Notes: a model not told the origin generated them from the letters alone. A DNA stretch of 64,000 bases from Larix kaempferi (GCA_027924585.1 BSBM01000001.1:53808501-53872500), one strand, 5' to 3'; positions 22,926-34,552 are shown, counted from the stretch's first letter. Made by a program: numbers and translations.

Positions 22926-23555
22926 GTATTGCACTCAAGGAGCTATTCAATGAGAGGTTTGCACCTCGGGAGATTTGATCCCTCTCGACGCTTGATAGAG
23001 CCTAAACTAGTTATACATAAAAAGAAGTTGTGTAACATTCATATTCACATAACACATGGCATAAATAAATTAGATATAATATTTAAAATAAACTAATAAA
23101 ATCAACTCAAAAGAATAAATGAAATGAGATAAGTAATGTCCATATTTATAAATTCAAAAATCAAATAAAAAAAATTGATAACTTCAATTCATTAACTATG
23201 AACTTCTAAAACATATGAATGTTATTTTTTATCTATTAATATTTAATAAACTAGAAAGCTTTTAAACCATGAAAACCTTTTTAATCTCTCAATATTTAAT
23301 AAATAGAAAATCATGATAAATCTATTGGTTTTTCTCACATACACATAACAAAACAAACATACAACTTAAGCTTCAAAATGTCCCCATCCTTGTATTTTGT
23401 ACAGAATTTTATTCATACCTTAAAAAATACATTCTATTATATACAAAAAGGATAGGTATTTGAGCTCCTCTTTCCCATCATTGACCAAACTATTTGTCAG
23501 GTATCACAATTAATAATGCTTGCACATTACTGTATTGAATTTAAAAAATTTCAAT
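22926..23555. other. Interval without gene; possible SINE-like head at its start
   Basis: The stretch 22908-23000 contains GGTGGCTCGGGTATTG and, about 50 bp on, GAGATTTGATCCC, which faintly resemble A- and B-box promoter words of a tRNA-derived SINE. The remaining sequence is AT-rich with no supported gene. Confidence 0.35.
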
Positions 23556-24009
23556 CCACCAAATGAGTAAATTTTGGAGATAGAATCTGATAGGAGCATG
23601 GGCGAGCATGGCGAACTAGGGTTTTGATGGTGGACTAGGGTTTGGGAGACAAGGTTTCCTACTATGGCGTTTGTAGTTAACGGTGAGGCTTGCTACAACT
23701 GCGAGCTGTCGATTTTTGCACTGAACAGTTGATACACGGGGCAATCGGCGCCGGAGAAATATGAACAGCGACTGTTGGACCTCTCCCGGTCAGGTTGAAG
23801 TTTATCATTTTAAAAATTTATTGGGTTTTCTTGTTTATTGTAGCTGGTGACAATAATAAGGTGTGGTGTCCACATATTCCGGATTTCCGTGAGTGGATTT
23901 GGTTCATAGATTTCTGGGGTTCGCTTCCTGACAGGGGTTTATTCTGGCTCTAGTCAGCCTGAACTCGTGTATACAAAAACCCTGTTTTGGGGCCTTTCCA
24001 CTGTCGGAA

Positions 24010-25985
24010 ATGGGTGAAAACTTGTCGCAAACAGTCGTTCCGGCAGACAATAACCTAAATATCTCGGACTTCATGATTGAGGAGGCCGGTTTATTCAAAC
24101 CGGATATATTCTTCAAAAACAAGCTAAAGGGGGAAACAAGCTCATAGCTTCGGTGTGAGACATGTGGCTCCGCGTGCCAAGGCGTCAAAGGGACATTTGA
24201 CCTTGTGGGGGACACTTGTTGAGGCTCCTGCTTCAGACCCATCTGTTGGCAGTGCTCGGGTGGAGCCGCGTCCGGAAAACAGGGGCAAACCATTGACATC
24301 CTCCCGCTCGGCTCAACAATTGAAAGAAAAATATTATTGCAGACCAGGAGAAGTCTGGTTGACGGTGGGAAAAGATATTGGTCTAGAGGAAATCGTGGAG
24401 TTCAACATGACGGTACTGGTGGGTAAGTTTTCATACCATGCAATGAATCGCAAGGACATTATTAAATGGGTTAGTGAAAAGTGGAAGCCCATTTTAAACT
24501 ATACTCCCCAGGCTTTTGCCATGGCTTGTGGCTGGTATGGCTTCAAGTTTGAACAATAAACTCTTTGTAGCACCATTCTGAATAAACTGTGGCTTTATGG
24601 TGCGGGTAGCTTGATGCTCCAGAAATGGAAAACAGACTTTGACCCGGACACTGCGTCTGTTCGTCTGCGGCATTTATGGGTCCTCCTTCCGGGGCTTCCG
24701 CTTGCACTTTGGAACCGGGGGGATTTTGAAGCCATTGGTAACAGCATTGGTCGTTTTCTTCATGTGGAAGAGGATCATCTTACTGGTTTTGATCGTCGTA
24801 TTGGCCGTGTGCTTGTTGAGGTGGATATATCGTTGGGACTTATTGATGTTCTTCACATCAATTGGCGTGGCCGCAAACTCAAGCAGATCATTGACTATTG
24901 GGGCATCCCTTTCCATTGTTCAAATTGTAAGCAAGTGGGACATTTATGGCGTCAATGTAAGGAGAATTCATCTTCAAGCCGTCCATATGAGGGGAGACCT
25001 CACTGGTCCTCGGATGATGGTAGCGATAAGGAATTGGATGCGGTGGGTATGTTGGATGGCTTCTCCAACAGGGTTTCATTCACTTCTGCTCCAGCCTCGG
25101 CATTAATCCGTAAGTTGGAAAAACAGGACCCTACTTTATACCACTCGTTAAATGATTTGGACATCTCCTTTATAAATGCATTAGATTTAAATAATGGTAA
25201 CAATGGAAATTATATGGGCCGTCGTCCATACACTCCCCTGCTATCAAACACCACTGGGTCTGAGTATGTGTCCAAGGATTCGTTTGAGAACGATGGACCC
25301 ATTTCTGAGAATGAGCCGCCGTATGTGCAGACTACACATACTAGCCCATCTAACTCCTCTTTGGTTCTGTCTGTCTCCCTCGGTATTCCCCTATCCTCTT
25401 CCCCGACTATACTCATATCCACTGATTCTGAGTTGCCTATCCTTGGCACTGAAATATTGATGAGGGGGGGTATCGAAATAACGGATCCTGGGCTGCCTTC
25501 TTCCGCCCCTAACATATTGATGGCGGGGGTTAATGAGTATATACCTGTGGACCCATCGGGCTCAGATTGCCCTCCTATGAGGCCTGCGGGGGTCTCAGAA
25601 ACTATGGAAAAAATTATTCATATTCCGTCATATTCATAAATGGTGAAAAAGACGCCCATCCCATTTTTTTACAAGAATCGGGTGGTTGAAAATGATCCTC
25701 TTGATGAGATTTTGGGGGTTTCTTCGGTTCAGGGGACTCATGAGCTGGTGGTGGTCGCTGGAAATAAAACAACTGAGAATCCTCCAAAAAGTTTGGGTGA
25801 TCGTTGTGTTCAAAAAGGGGCACATCGAGGTGGGCTGGCTTCGGATTTCTCCCCTTTAAAGATGCGAAGTGCAAGGAAGAATAAGAAGGTCTCTCCTGTG
25901 GGGTTGGAGGAGGACTATTGTGATGTGGATACCCCAAACTCTCCCGATACCGGGCTCTTAGAGGAATTAAAGCCCTTGCCAGGGT
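24010..25985 (+). pseudogene. LINE ORF1 (DUF4283-like domain and zinc knuckle)
   Basis: The likely start is the ATG at 24010 (MGENLSQTVV). A TAG at 24145 and a frameshift soon after lead into the frame that is open from 24155. This carries a DUF4283-like region (EVWLTVGKDIGLEEIVEFNM to ACGWYGFKFEQ), an in-frame TAA at 24557, then PGLPLALWNRGDFEAIGNSI, and a CCHC zinc knuckle at 24917-24958 (CSNCKQVGHLWRQC). A Ser/Pro-rich tail follows to the stop at 25637, and a continuation (LKMRSARKNKK) runs to about 26000. ORF1 of plant L1 elements binds the element RNA and helps form the particle. The breaks make this copy nonfunctional. Confidence 0.8.
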
Positions 25986-25991
25986 TTGAAA

Positions 25992-28900
25992 ATGATATTT
26001 TTCTCACAAAATATCTGGGGTGTGGGGGGTCTGCCTAAACAATTGGCCCTCAAGCATGTTCTACATATTATCAATCTTGATTCGGTCCTACTCCAGGAAA
26101 CTATGGTTTGTGGGGAGAATGCTCGTATTTTCTTTAACAAAATTAAGCCCGGTTGGATGATGTGCACTGTGGATGCAGATGGCCTTTCTGGTGGTCTTTT
26201 AGCTACTTGGAACCCAATGGTTTTGAGACTAAATCCATCTATTATCTCTTTGGGTATTTTATTGTCTGGTAATTTCAGGGGATCGGAAAAAAACATAAAT
26301 ATTATAAATTGATATGGCCCATATTGTGATAGGGTACCTTTTTGGGACCTGGCTGCTTCGGGTCATTTGCTGGAATTGGAGAATTTGGTTCTTGCTGGGG
26401 ACTTGAATTTCACGTGGGGGGATGAGGAATTTTGGGGAAATTCTGCTAGGAGGGATCCCCTGGGTATATATTTCAGAAACCTCTTCTCAAAATTTTCACT
26501 GATTGATGTTGCTCCGAGGCCAATGGCTCCAACATGGACTAATGGTAGGAAGGATGGGAATCTGATACAGAAACGCCTTGATCGATTTCTAATATTGGAA
26601 TCACTACTAATCTGTTTTCAGAACTGCAGGTCTTGGATACAGTAGATTCATATTAGTGATCACCTCCCAATTATATTTCAATTTGATGCTGAGATCACAC
26701 ATCACTATTTCCTATTCAAATTCAACTCCACATGGCTAGCTGATGATGAGTACACTACGGGTGTGCGATCAGACTGGTTACACATTGATGTATCGAGGGA
26801 GATATCTGCAATGGACAGGTTGGCGGTGAAATTAAAGTCCATTAAAGACTATACTATTGTGTGGGAAAAGAATAAAAAAAAGATGCTGGGTGCAGAACTC
26901 ACTGAGATTGAAAAGGAAATCGGTACATTGATGCATCGGTCTGTGAATTCTAGTCTTTCAAATATGGATCGTGAAAAACTCTCAACAATGGAGAGTAGGA
27001 AACTGAAGATACTCCTCATACAGGAAGAAACTTGGTGATTAAAAAGCCAAGCTATCTGGCTCAAAGCTGGGGACCTGAACACTAAGTTTTTTCACCATTA
27101 TGCGGATTCTCGGAGGATCCAGAATACAATTTGGGATCTTAATGATCACTCTAGTCGGCAGATCAGGGGGGATGTGGATTTGATGGATGAGGCAACTCGT
27201 CATTTTCAGGAGTATTATTGTGACCCTAAAAATACAAAATTGGCGGAACAATTCAAGATTGTCAAGGAATACCCTCGGATGTTTAATGAAATGGAGGGGG
27301 ACAGTATTTTTGAGGATGTCACAACATTGGATGTGGAAAACACTTTGCGGGTCTTTGCAAAGGATAAATCTCCCGGACCGGATGGGTGGACGGTGGAACT
27401 TTTCCTCCATTTTTTTGACATCATGGGGGAAGACCTCCGAGATGCCGTGGATGAATCTCGAAAATTGGGACTTGTCTCCGGGGCACTAAATTCTACATAT
27501 CTGGATCTCATTCTGAAATCTTCCCACTCGGGGAATTTTAATGAGTTCAGGCCTATTGCTCTCTGTAATTTAGTATACAAGATAATTTCCAAGATTATTG
27601 TTGATCGAATCAAATCGGTCCTTTCAAGGCACATCTCTATGGAACAGTATGGATTTCTGCAGGGCTGCCAGATTCATGATGCTGTGGGGGTGACACAAGA
27701 AATTTTTCACAGTATAAATCAGAAGAGGCTTAATGCTCTCATATTACAATTGGACTTAGTGAAAATTTATGATCAGGTTGATTGGAATCTACTAAGGCTA
27801 ATTCTGTCTGCCCTGGAAGGTGATGTAATGGATAATGGCCTGTGTATCTTTGGTAAATTTTGTTGTAATCATAAATGGACAACCATCGGACTATTTTAAA
27901 GCCTCCAAGGGTCTTCGTCAGGGGTGTCCCTCTCACCTCTTCTCTTCTTGTTGGTTCTTAGAAGGTCTGAGTCTCACAATTCCTAAGGCAAGGAGGGAGG
28001 GTCGGATTGTTGGCAACAAGATTACAAAAGATATATCTGTTACACATTCACTTTTTGTGGATGATGTTATGCTTTTTGGCCTGGGCATCCTTGCAAAATG
28101 GTTTCAGTATAAGAAGATACTGGACTTTTTCTGCTCTGTAACGGGTATGATCATCAGTTATATTAAGTCACACTTTTTGAAACATTCCCTACATGCGGAT
28201 GTGGAACAGTTGATTAGCTCGATTTTACCTCTAAATTTCAAAGATTTGGCCGATGGAACGAAGTATCTGGGGTTTTTCATTAAGCCTTCAAATTATCTTA
28301 CTAATGACTGGTCCTGGCTTGTTAGACGTTTTGAAAATCGTATTGGTCATTGGAGTCTACGACACTTATCCATCAGTGGTAGACTTACGCTAGCAAAAGC
28401 GGTCCTACAGAATCTGGGGGTCTACTGGTTTTCACTTTGTAAAACTCCTAGATCCATTCTTAGTTTAATACGAAGGAAGATTTTCAGTTTCTTATGGTCT
28501 GGTGGTGGGGTGCAGAAAAAATTTCACCTTATAAAATGGTCCATGCTGGCTCGACCCTGGACCTTGGGGGGTTGGAATATAAAGGACCTGGATCGTTTTA
28601 TTGCGGCTCTACATGCAAAAAGTTTATGGCATGTACTATTTGACAAATCTGATTGGGGGATGATTATCAAAGCAAAGTACCTCAAAAATTCTTCGGTTGC
28701 AAATTGGCTTCGTAAGGGTCTTCCAACTACTACTGGTGTATCGAATTTTTGGAATGGATTGATGGGATCATTCAATGTAATAGATCAATGGATAACCTGG
28801 ATTCCTAGTAATGGACGTGACATAAGGTTTGGACTTGATCCTATATTAGGGGGCTCAAATGCACATATCTTATCTCCGGAGTTGAGGACACATCTCAGGG

Positions 28901-29996
28901 CAAAAGGATTTTGCACCCTTGCACATGTGACTGGTCTTTATATGGATGGGCGCTCAAAGTGGATCTCGGCTCCACAGTTGGGACTAAATGGTAATATGGG
29001 GATTGAATGGACAGAATATATCAGACCTTTGTGCCAATCAAATATTCAATTATCTGAGACTCCTGACATATTAGCTTGGTCGTGGGATGTGGCCCGTGGC
29101 ACTGTCTCAGCAAAAATGGCGTATGATTCATTGTTTGTTGATATACAACTTGAGACTTATTGGTGGCAAAAAACTGTCTGGAAATTGCCAATTCCGCTTA
29201 AAATAAAATGTTTTATTTCGCTGGCTCTTTGCAACAGAATTCTTACATGGGACAATTTATGTCATCAGGGCTTCAATGGCCCTGGATGGTGCCCTCTATG
29301 TTGCATTCAGGAAGAAACCGTTGACCATCTCTTCTCCTCCTGTACTTTCATACAGGGTCTTTGGAATCAATTTACATCTCTCTCTAGTATACAATGCGTC
29401 TGGAGACCTTCCACTCTTAACGTCTGCCTTGATTCATGGTTCCAACATTCCAACATGTGTGTTGAACTCCCTTGCTTCATGATTTGGGAGGTTTGGAAGG
29501 CTCGGAATGCTTGAATCTTTGAGGATTCTATGCCTCGATTCATGGTCATGAGGTCGGTAGGAATGTATTAAGCTCGGTTAGGCGTTTGGCTCCTCTGGTC
29601 TTGATGTACCCTTGTGGTTTCTTTGATGGGACCACTGTGGGGGGGCCTGGTGTGTGTGGGGCTGGGGCAATATTACACATTTCCAACACTTGTTTCTTCC
29701 ATATTTGGCTCAACCTGGGAATTGGATCCAATACTCGCGGTGAGTTATGCACCCTTTGGCTCTTGCTATATTTTGCTCGCTCCCCACAGATTTCTTCTCT
29801 TGTGGTGATGCGTGACTCTATGTCTATCATTTCTTGGGCAAATGGAAACTCACCTCTCAATGTTTTGCTACTTTCACATTGGATGAATGCGGCTCGGAAG
29901 TTAATTCTTGAATTTGATCACACACATTTTCCCCATATCTTCAAAGAGGTGAATACTGAGGCTGATATGCTCTCCAAACTGGCTTTGACCTCTTAG
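25992..29996 (+). pseudogene. LINE ORF2: endonuclease, reverse transcriptase, zf-RVT, RNase H
   Basis: The endonuclease starts at 25992. Its catalytic words are all present: SQNIWGVGG, LLQETM, LAGDLNFT and ISDHLPI. RT follows in the same frame: DKSPGPDGWTVELF, EFRPIALCNLVYKIISKI, QYGFLQGCQ, LILQLDLVKIYDQVDW, then after a frameshift near 27835 GLRQGCPSHLF and HSLFVDDVMLFG, with catalytic aspartates kept. A zf-RVT-like region (LPIPLKIKCFISLALCNRIL, WCPLC) ends at 29514. After another frameshift comes RNase H (29586-29996: GFFDGTTVGG, NTRGELCTLWLLL, MRDSMSII, EVNTEADMLSKLA). In-frame stops stand at 26310, 26643 and 27036. The enzyme would nick the target and copy its own RNA there. Confidence 0.9.
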
Positions 29997-30690
29997 GAAC
30001 GGTTCATTTTATGGCAGGAATGGCGGGAGGAACTTCTCTTTTCCCATGGTTCTTATCACTTGCACTGGTCATGATGAGATTGTCTACTATTTTTTACTGT
30101 TCATATGGTTATATTTTTGGTATTTACGGTATTATCTTATGTTTTTGTGACTGATATACTATGTGCAGGTCTTTAAAATGCTGCAGCCCCCAACTCCTCG
30201 TTGGGATTCCAGATTTAATCCATTTTGCGGATATATATATACATATCTATTTAGCTGTTATGTTTCGACAATTTATGAACTTTTGAATTTTTCATATATG
30301 TTGTTGGGTCTGCACGGACTCAATATTATTTTCTGGTTCCGTCAATGGCCATTGATGGGCCATTGTTATTACAGCTGGGTTCAATTTTAGAATTTTATGT
30401 TATTTTGATATATATTTCATGTAATATGTGGTGACATATCTGCTGATAGGCTACAGGATTTCCCCCTGTTGCGTCTCTGGATACTTTATGTGGCTTGAGG
30501 ATCTGTTTATTTTGGGCCATTGTTTGGGCTCTTGGTTGACACCACAAATTGGGCATGTATATGTTGTCCATGTGTCGGAAACAATGGTATAGTCTGGATA
30601 GGTTTTATTCCCTTTGTACTCATATGACAGTTGGACACATTTACTATTTCATAGTATTAATAGTAAGTTAAATTTTTCAGTGGAAAAAAA
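29997..30690 (+). other. 3' untranslated region and tail of the LINE
   Basis: About 0.7 kb with no coding signal, ending in an A-rich run (TGGAAAAAAAAATTAAAAAA) near 30681-30700. The open frame 30163-30390 has no recognised content. Confidence 0.65.
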
Positions 30691-30705
30691 AATTAAAAAA
30701 TTCAA

Positions 30706-31030
30706 GTAAAATATGTGCAAAAAGGAATTGCTAAGCTTCACAAAACCTGGATATTCGACTATGATGACATGGCTGGATCACGAAACAAATGTATCATCGA
30801 AATATTTCTTGTAGTTTGTAAAGCTGGTAATTAAGATCTTTCTTGTGATGAAGTGTTTTGCGATGAAGATTTCAAATAAATGTTATAACATTGAACTATA
30901 GCTTCAAAATCTCACATAACATTGAAAATAGCTTCAAAATCTCACATAACATTGAAAATAGCTTCATGCAAATAAATAACGAACTCTATCAAAAACCATT
31001 GGACCTTTGCACCGCATTTATTATTATTAT
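30706..31030. other. Interval with a 30-bp tandem repeat
   Basis: Positions 30901-30930 and 30931-30960 are identical 30-bp units opening GCTTCAAAATCTCACATAAC, with a diverged partial unit before them from about 30881. Nothing else is recognised. Confidence 0.7.
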
Positions 31031-31690
31031 AACCTTTTTTTCACAAGAAAAAAGCTATACTTTATTAAAAGTATAAGAAGTACTGAAAGTGTATAAGTCC
31101 CACATTACCAGCGTAACAGCTTTACATACAATAGTACCAATACCCATTACCCCATGCCAAATCTATTCCAATATTCCAACGAAAATGGAAAGAACAAGGG
31201 AAATCCAGGATATTACCATCCTCCACGAAAGAATAAGGACAGAGCCATTGTTTCAAAGAGGACCAAAGAGTGATAGTATAAAGTTAAAATACAAATACAG
31301 TCGGTAATAGACTAACTAAATAACAAAAAATAATCAAAAGAGTTTCCAAAAGCCCTTCGAGGGATTGTGAGAACCCTCAAAGATTTCATAGTAGATCCTA
31401 CCAGCCGTAGCGACCAGTCCAAGACAAGACAAATGATCCGCCACCCTATTGTGCTCTCTGAAAATATGAATAATAGGAGTCAATGGGAAATTTTGAAGAA
31501 GTAACCGGGACTGATCCAGCCAAGAAGATAGTGCAAGAGCGTTGATTGGCACATTTGATTTCGCCCAATCAACAATAAGCATTGAATCTCCAGCAATTTG
31601 ATCAAGATGTAAGTTGGCTAAAACAGAGAAATAAAGAGCAAGCCAAAGTGCCATCAATTCACCCTTCGAGTTATTATAACCTACAAAATA
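31031..31690 (-). pseudogene. 3' end of a second LINE, with RNase H
   Basis: The minus strand encodes the C-terminal RNase H of an L1-type ORF2: NNSKGELMALWLALYF, then AGDSMLIVDWAKSN, then FREHNRVADHLSCLGL, at about 31400-31690. The frame runs on to 31334. Below that the minus strand reads CTTTTAATAAAGTATAGC and then a run of A (31037-31043), a typical LINE 3' end with polyadenylation signal and tail. Similarity starts abruptly near 31690, as expected of a 5'-truncated LINE insertion. It differs clearly in sequence from the RNase H at 29586-29996, so it is a separate family or an old copy. Confidence 0.75.
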
Positions 31691-32324
31691 AACATGTACG
31701 AACTTTAAACTTTGAACTTTGAAATGGGAAAATGTCATTTTCATTATTAAATTCACTACTTACTAAATTACAAATAAATGCAATGCTTCAAATGATACAA
31801 TGTACAGTAAAACATTTAATATCTGAATTAATTCTTAATTCCATTGCCCGTTTCGATTTTCTGTAGTCAAATATAAGCAAGATATTAGTGGTCGAATTTG
31901 TTAGTAATTTGAAAAATATTTGTTGTCAATTGAATGGTATTGAATATGTCGTACCAAGATGTAGAGATCAATATATACACAATCGAATGGTATTGAATAT
32001 GTTGTAACAAGTTGCATAGATCCATCTGTATGCGGATGATGATCATCCACCGCCAACCACCAAGGCCCTAGCTCCATTGCCCAAGGGTGGCGTCATGCAC
32101 CTGCAATAGAAAAGCATATAAATCATTTTCGTTTAATAAAACATTTATGTAGGTGTGTTAGGTACAACTTACAAACCTAACTCTGAAGGAAATTGAGTGT
32201 TGGGTTATGATCCTCACTTTCTACTTTCTACTTTCAGTATTGTGGTGTGATGTTTTATTTTCATGGAAAAAATATCCATTAGTGTGTATGTTTTTATGGA
32301 TTTTGATGTATCAAAGTTTAACCA
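31691..32324. other. Interval with a 53-bp duplication
   Basis: CAATTGAATGGTATTGAATA at 31927 and CAATCGAATGGTATTGAATA at 31980 begin two adjacent similar blocks with a 53-bp period. No gene is supported in the interval. Confidence 0.55.
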
Positions 32325-33112
32325 CTACTTATGAGTTTCAAGTGGACTCTCCTCATATTTTCATGATTTGGTTGAAGCATGGTGAAAATAAATAGTAAAG
32401 GAGGGAGAAGTAGTCGTCAAGAGAAAGGTGGATTAGTTAGGAACAATATAATTATTATTTAATTGAAAGATAGAATTAGATTGATAAAGGCCTTATTTTC
32501 GAGTTGAAAATAAGAAAATTAAGTAAATAATTAGTAGAAAATTAGTTAAAGTTGACTAAAAATCATTTTAAAAAAAGATGGGAATTAAGTTAGAAATTGG
32601 ATAAGGTAAGTTAGAAATTGGGTAAGGTAAAAGATCACTAAGTAAAAATATAATATTAAAAAACTTTAAAATTTTATAATAAAAAGGGAAATAACTTAAG
32701 GCTATAATAGATGTAAATTTTATAATTTAGTGAAAAAGAAGTTTATGTAAGAGTTTTTAAAATGTGATTAAAGAAAATAGCAATATTAATATTAAATTAA
32801 AATTACATCAAAAGAGACCAAAAATTTTTCTTTTTAGAAAAAATATGAAAATAGAAACGAACAAAAAGGTACTCTTGAAATAAAATAAGAATATAAAAAT
32901 TAAAAATTAAAAATTAATTAAATTAAATTAAAAAATAATAAATAACCTAAGTCAAGAGTGAAAAAGCTAACCAAAAATTAAATGTTTTAAACCAAAGGAG
33001 AAGTAAAAAGAGGGGAATGGAAAATAAAAAATCCAAGGAGGAGGGGAAAGTAAAGATTGAAAAAAAATTGGAAAAAAGGGGGAGTAAAATGAGGGCATGG
33101 GCGGGGCTTTTC
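32325..33112 (+). repeat. Left arm of a long inverted repeat (PLE-associated)
   Basis: Read forward, this arm matches the reverse complement of 33436-33965. Shared words include GAGTGGACTCTCC-like, GGAGGGAGAAGTA, GATTAGTTAGGAACAATATA, AATAATTAGTAGAAAATTAG, GGGTAAGG and GGGGGAGTAAAAT. The arm has about 250 bp of AT-rich sequence (about 32830-33060) that the right arm lacks. PLEs are known to carry terminal repeats (pseudo-LTRs) in direct or inverted arrangement, and this pair would fit. Confidence 0.8.
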
Positions 33113-33345
33113 CATCTCTATGGCTTCTCTAACTAATCGGAAAGAGTAGTGTGAAGTAGAAGCCAAAAAAAAATTGATCGAAGCAGATTTGGTGTTTGGT
33201 GTTAAACGAATGTTCGACAGATTATTGAGGCGATTATGATTGGTGTCGGCGATTTGTTCTTTGAGGGGAGTATGGATGGATCTACCAGTTTGACCAATGT
33301 ATGATTTACCACAAAAGCACGGAATTTAGTAGACACCTTGGGATA
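33080..33345 (-). pseudogene. GIY-YIG endonuclease remnant of a Penelope-like element
   Basis: One minus-strand frame reads GVY, a stop, then IPCFCGKSYIGQTGRSIHT, LKEQIADTNHNRLNN and HYSFRLVREAIEMEK. This is the pattern of the GIY-YIG nuclease domain at the C-terminus of PLE proteins: a GxY strand, an IPC.CG cysteine pair, YIG, then an arginine helix and a conserved REA..IE tail. PLE endonuclease nicks DNA to prime reverse transcription. A single TAA replaces the residue after the first tyrosine. No RT is found upstream, because the right inverted arm begins only about 90 bp away. What remains is therefore a truncated element flanked by inverted terminal repeats. Bacterial or intron GIY-YIG nucleases are less likely given the IPC.CGKSYIGQTGR wording. 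Confidence 0.75.
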
Positions 33346-33435
33346 AGAAAAGATCAGACTTTAATGGTGAAGATGGATATAAACTAAGCCAATCCTAGAA
33401 ACCCTTAGTCCACCATCTTTGTAACCGATTCTAAA

Positions 33436-33965
33436 TTTCCCCTGCTCGTGCCCTTATTTTACTCCCCCTTTTTCCCAAACAAAACATAACTTTTTGGTCT
33501 CTCTTGACTTAATTTAATATTAATAGTGCTATTTTCTTTAATTGTATTTTAAAAACTCTTACATAAACCTCATTTTTACTAAATTATAAAATTTACACCA
33601 CTTATAGCCTTAAGTTATTTATTTTTTATTATAAAGTTTTAAAGTTTTTTAGACTATATTTTTTCCTGGTGATCTTTTGCCTTACCCAATTTCTAACTTA
33701 ATTCTCATATTTTTCTTTAATTATTTTAAGTCAATTTTTACTAATTTTCTACTAATTATTTACCTAATTTCTTTATTTCCCTAAACCCCGAAATAAGGCT
33801 CCTACCAAACTAATTTTATCTTCCAATTAAATAATTATATTGTTCCTAACTAATCGACCTTTCTCTTAAGGAGTACTTCTCCCTCCTTCACTAATTATTT
33901 TCACCATTCTTTGGTCACAACGCAGATACTGAAGATGGGTGGAGAGTCCACTCGAAACGCGTCGG
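33436..33965 (-). repeat. Right arm of the inverted repeat (PLE-associated)
   Basis: Reverse-complement partner of 32325-33112. Its outer end carries a hammerhead-like motif on the plus strand (33929-33963). The equivalent outer end of the left arm keeps only part of the motif on the minus strand (GAGAGTCCACTTGAAAC at about 32334-32350). Confidence 0.8.
33929..33964 (+). ncRNA. Hammerhead ribozyme-like motif, copy 1
   Basis: The core CTGAAGA (33929-33935) is followed by a hairpin, GGGTGGA / GAG loop / TCCACTC (seven pairs including one G-U), then GAAAC (33954-33958). After GAA the sequence ACGCGT is self-complementary, and the next base C completes a GUC cleavage triplet. Short palindromic stem III is the mark of dimer-forming hammerheads known from PLE terminal repeats. 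Stem I is weak here (mismatch next to the core), so activity may be lost. One unpaired T lies between the core and stem II. Confidence 0.6.
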
Positions 33966-34150
33966 TCCCAATTAAAATTTAACACAGTGAAATCCAGAAG
34001 AACATACACAATGTTGATACACTGTGAAAATCTGCATACTAAGAATATCCATTATTTCAAAGAAAGAAAAGTTGTTGACATTCTAATTTTTATTTCACAC
34101 ATCTCACTAACTTTAAATCATTTTGGACGTCATATAGATAAGTCAATGAA
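33966..34150 (+). repeat. PLE terminal-repeat sequence downstream of hammerhead copy 1
   Basis: The stretch TTTAACACAGTGAAATCCAG and the following 50 bp to about 34040 resemble 34567-34625 (AACACAATAGAATTCCAGAA). In both places the match follows a hammerhead-like motif at the same distance, so I read both as parts of one terminal-repeat family. Confidence 0.5.
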
Positions 34151-34154
34151 TATT

Positions 34155-34300
34155 AGACTTAGGTTGGTAGGTGAGATGGTTCACCCAACTTCCTTTAGTA
34201 TTTTGGGGTTTTAGAAGTAATGAGTTCAAGACCAAAGTATATTGAGTTGGCTATAAATGCCCAATACCATCAAAGTTTCTTGATATAAAAAAAAAAAGGA
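34155..34300 (+). mobile_element. SINE-like unit with A-tail
   Basis: A tRNA-like promoter pair is suggested by TTGGTAGGTGAGATGGTT (A-box region) and GAGTTCAAGACC (B-box, 34222-34233). The unit ends in eleven A (34287-34297). This is the layout of a tRNA-derived SINE. No target duplication was established. Confidence 0.45.
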
Positions 34301-34515
34301 TGTGACCTTAGTAGTGAGCATGTACTTCATTATCAGGTATTACTTTGTTTTGTACAAGTGCAATTTTGTACTTTGTCATGGTTTGACTTAGGGGGGATTA
34401 TTTTTCTATTTAATGAAAATTATTTATCTATTATTCTATTGGTTATTCCTTCTTACTATATATATCCTACCAGCCACACTTGACTCTTTTGTATATCTTT
34501 TTTTCATTATGATCC

Positions 34516-34552
34516 CCTGATGATGGGTGGAGTTTCCACTTGAAACGTTGGC
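34516..34552 (+). ncRNA. Hammerhead ribozyme-like motif, copy 2
   Basis: CTGATGA (34516-34522), hairpin GGGTGGA / GTT / TCCACTT (34524-34540, two G-U pairs) and GAAAC (34541-34545). The palindrome ACGT then provides a dimeric stem III and gives a GUU cleavage triplet. For stem I, the bases before the core (GATCCC) can pair with those after the triplet (GGCATT) with one internal mismatch, so this copy looks better preserved than copy 1. It is followed by the same kind of terminal-repeat sequence. Confidence 0.65.

Larger units (their letters stand above)
23556..30690 (+). mobile_element. Near full-length L1-type LINE
   Basis: One plus-strand non-LTR retrotransposon with 5' leader, ORF1 with a nucleic-acid-binding zinc knuckle, ORF2 with endonuclease, reverse transcriptase and RNase H, about 0.7 kb of 3' UTR and an A-rich tail near 30683-30700. 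AATTTAAAAAATTTCAA at 23538-23554 resembles AATTAAAAAATTCAA at 30691-30705 and may be the target duplication, although A-rich sequence can mislead. Only a handful of stops and frameshifts interrupt about 6 kb of coding sequence, so it is younger than most LTR elements here. Confidence 0.85.

Noticed and set aside
24155-25639. Independent host gene with a CCHC zinc knuckle
   Set aside because: It lies directly upstream of the LINE endonuclease with normal spacing, so it is LINE ORF1.
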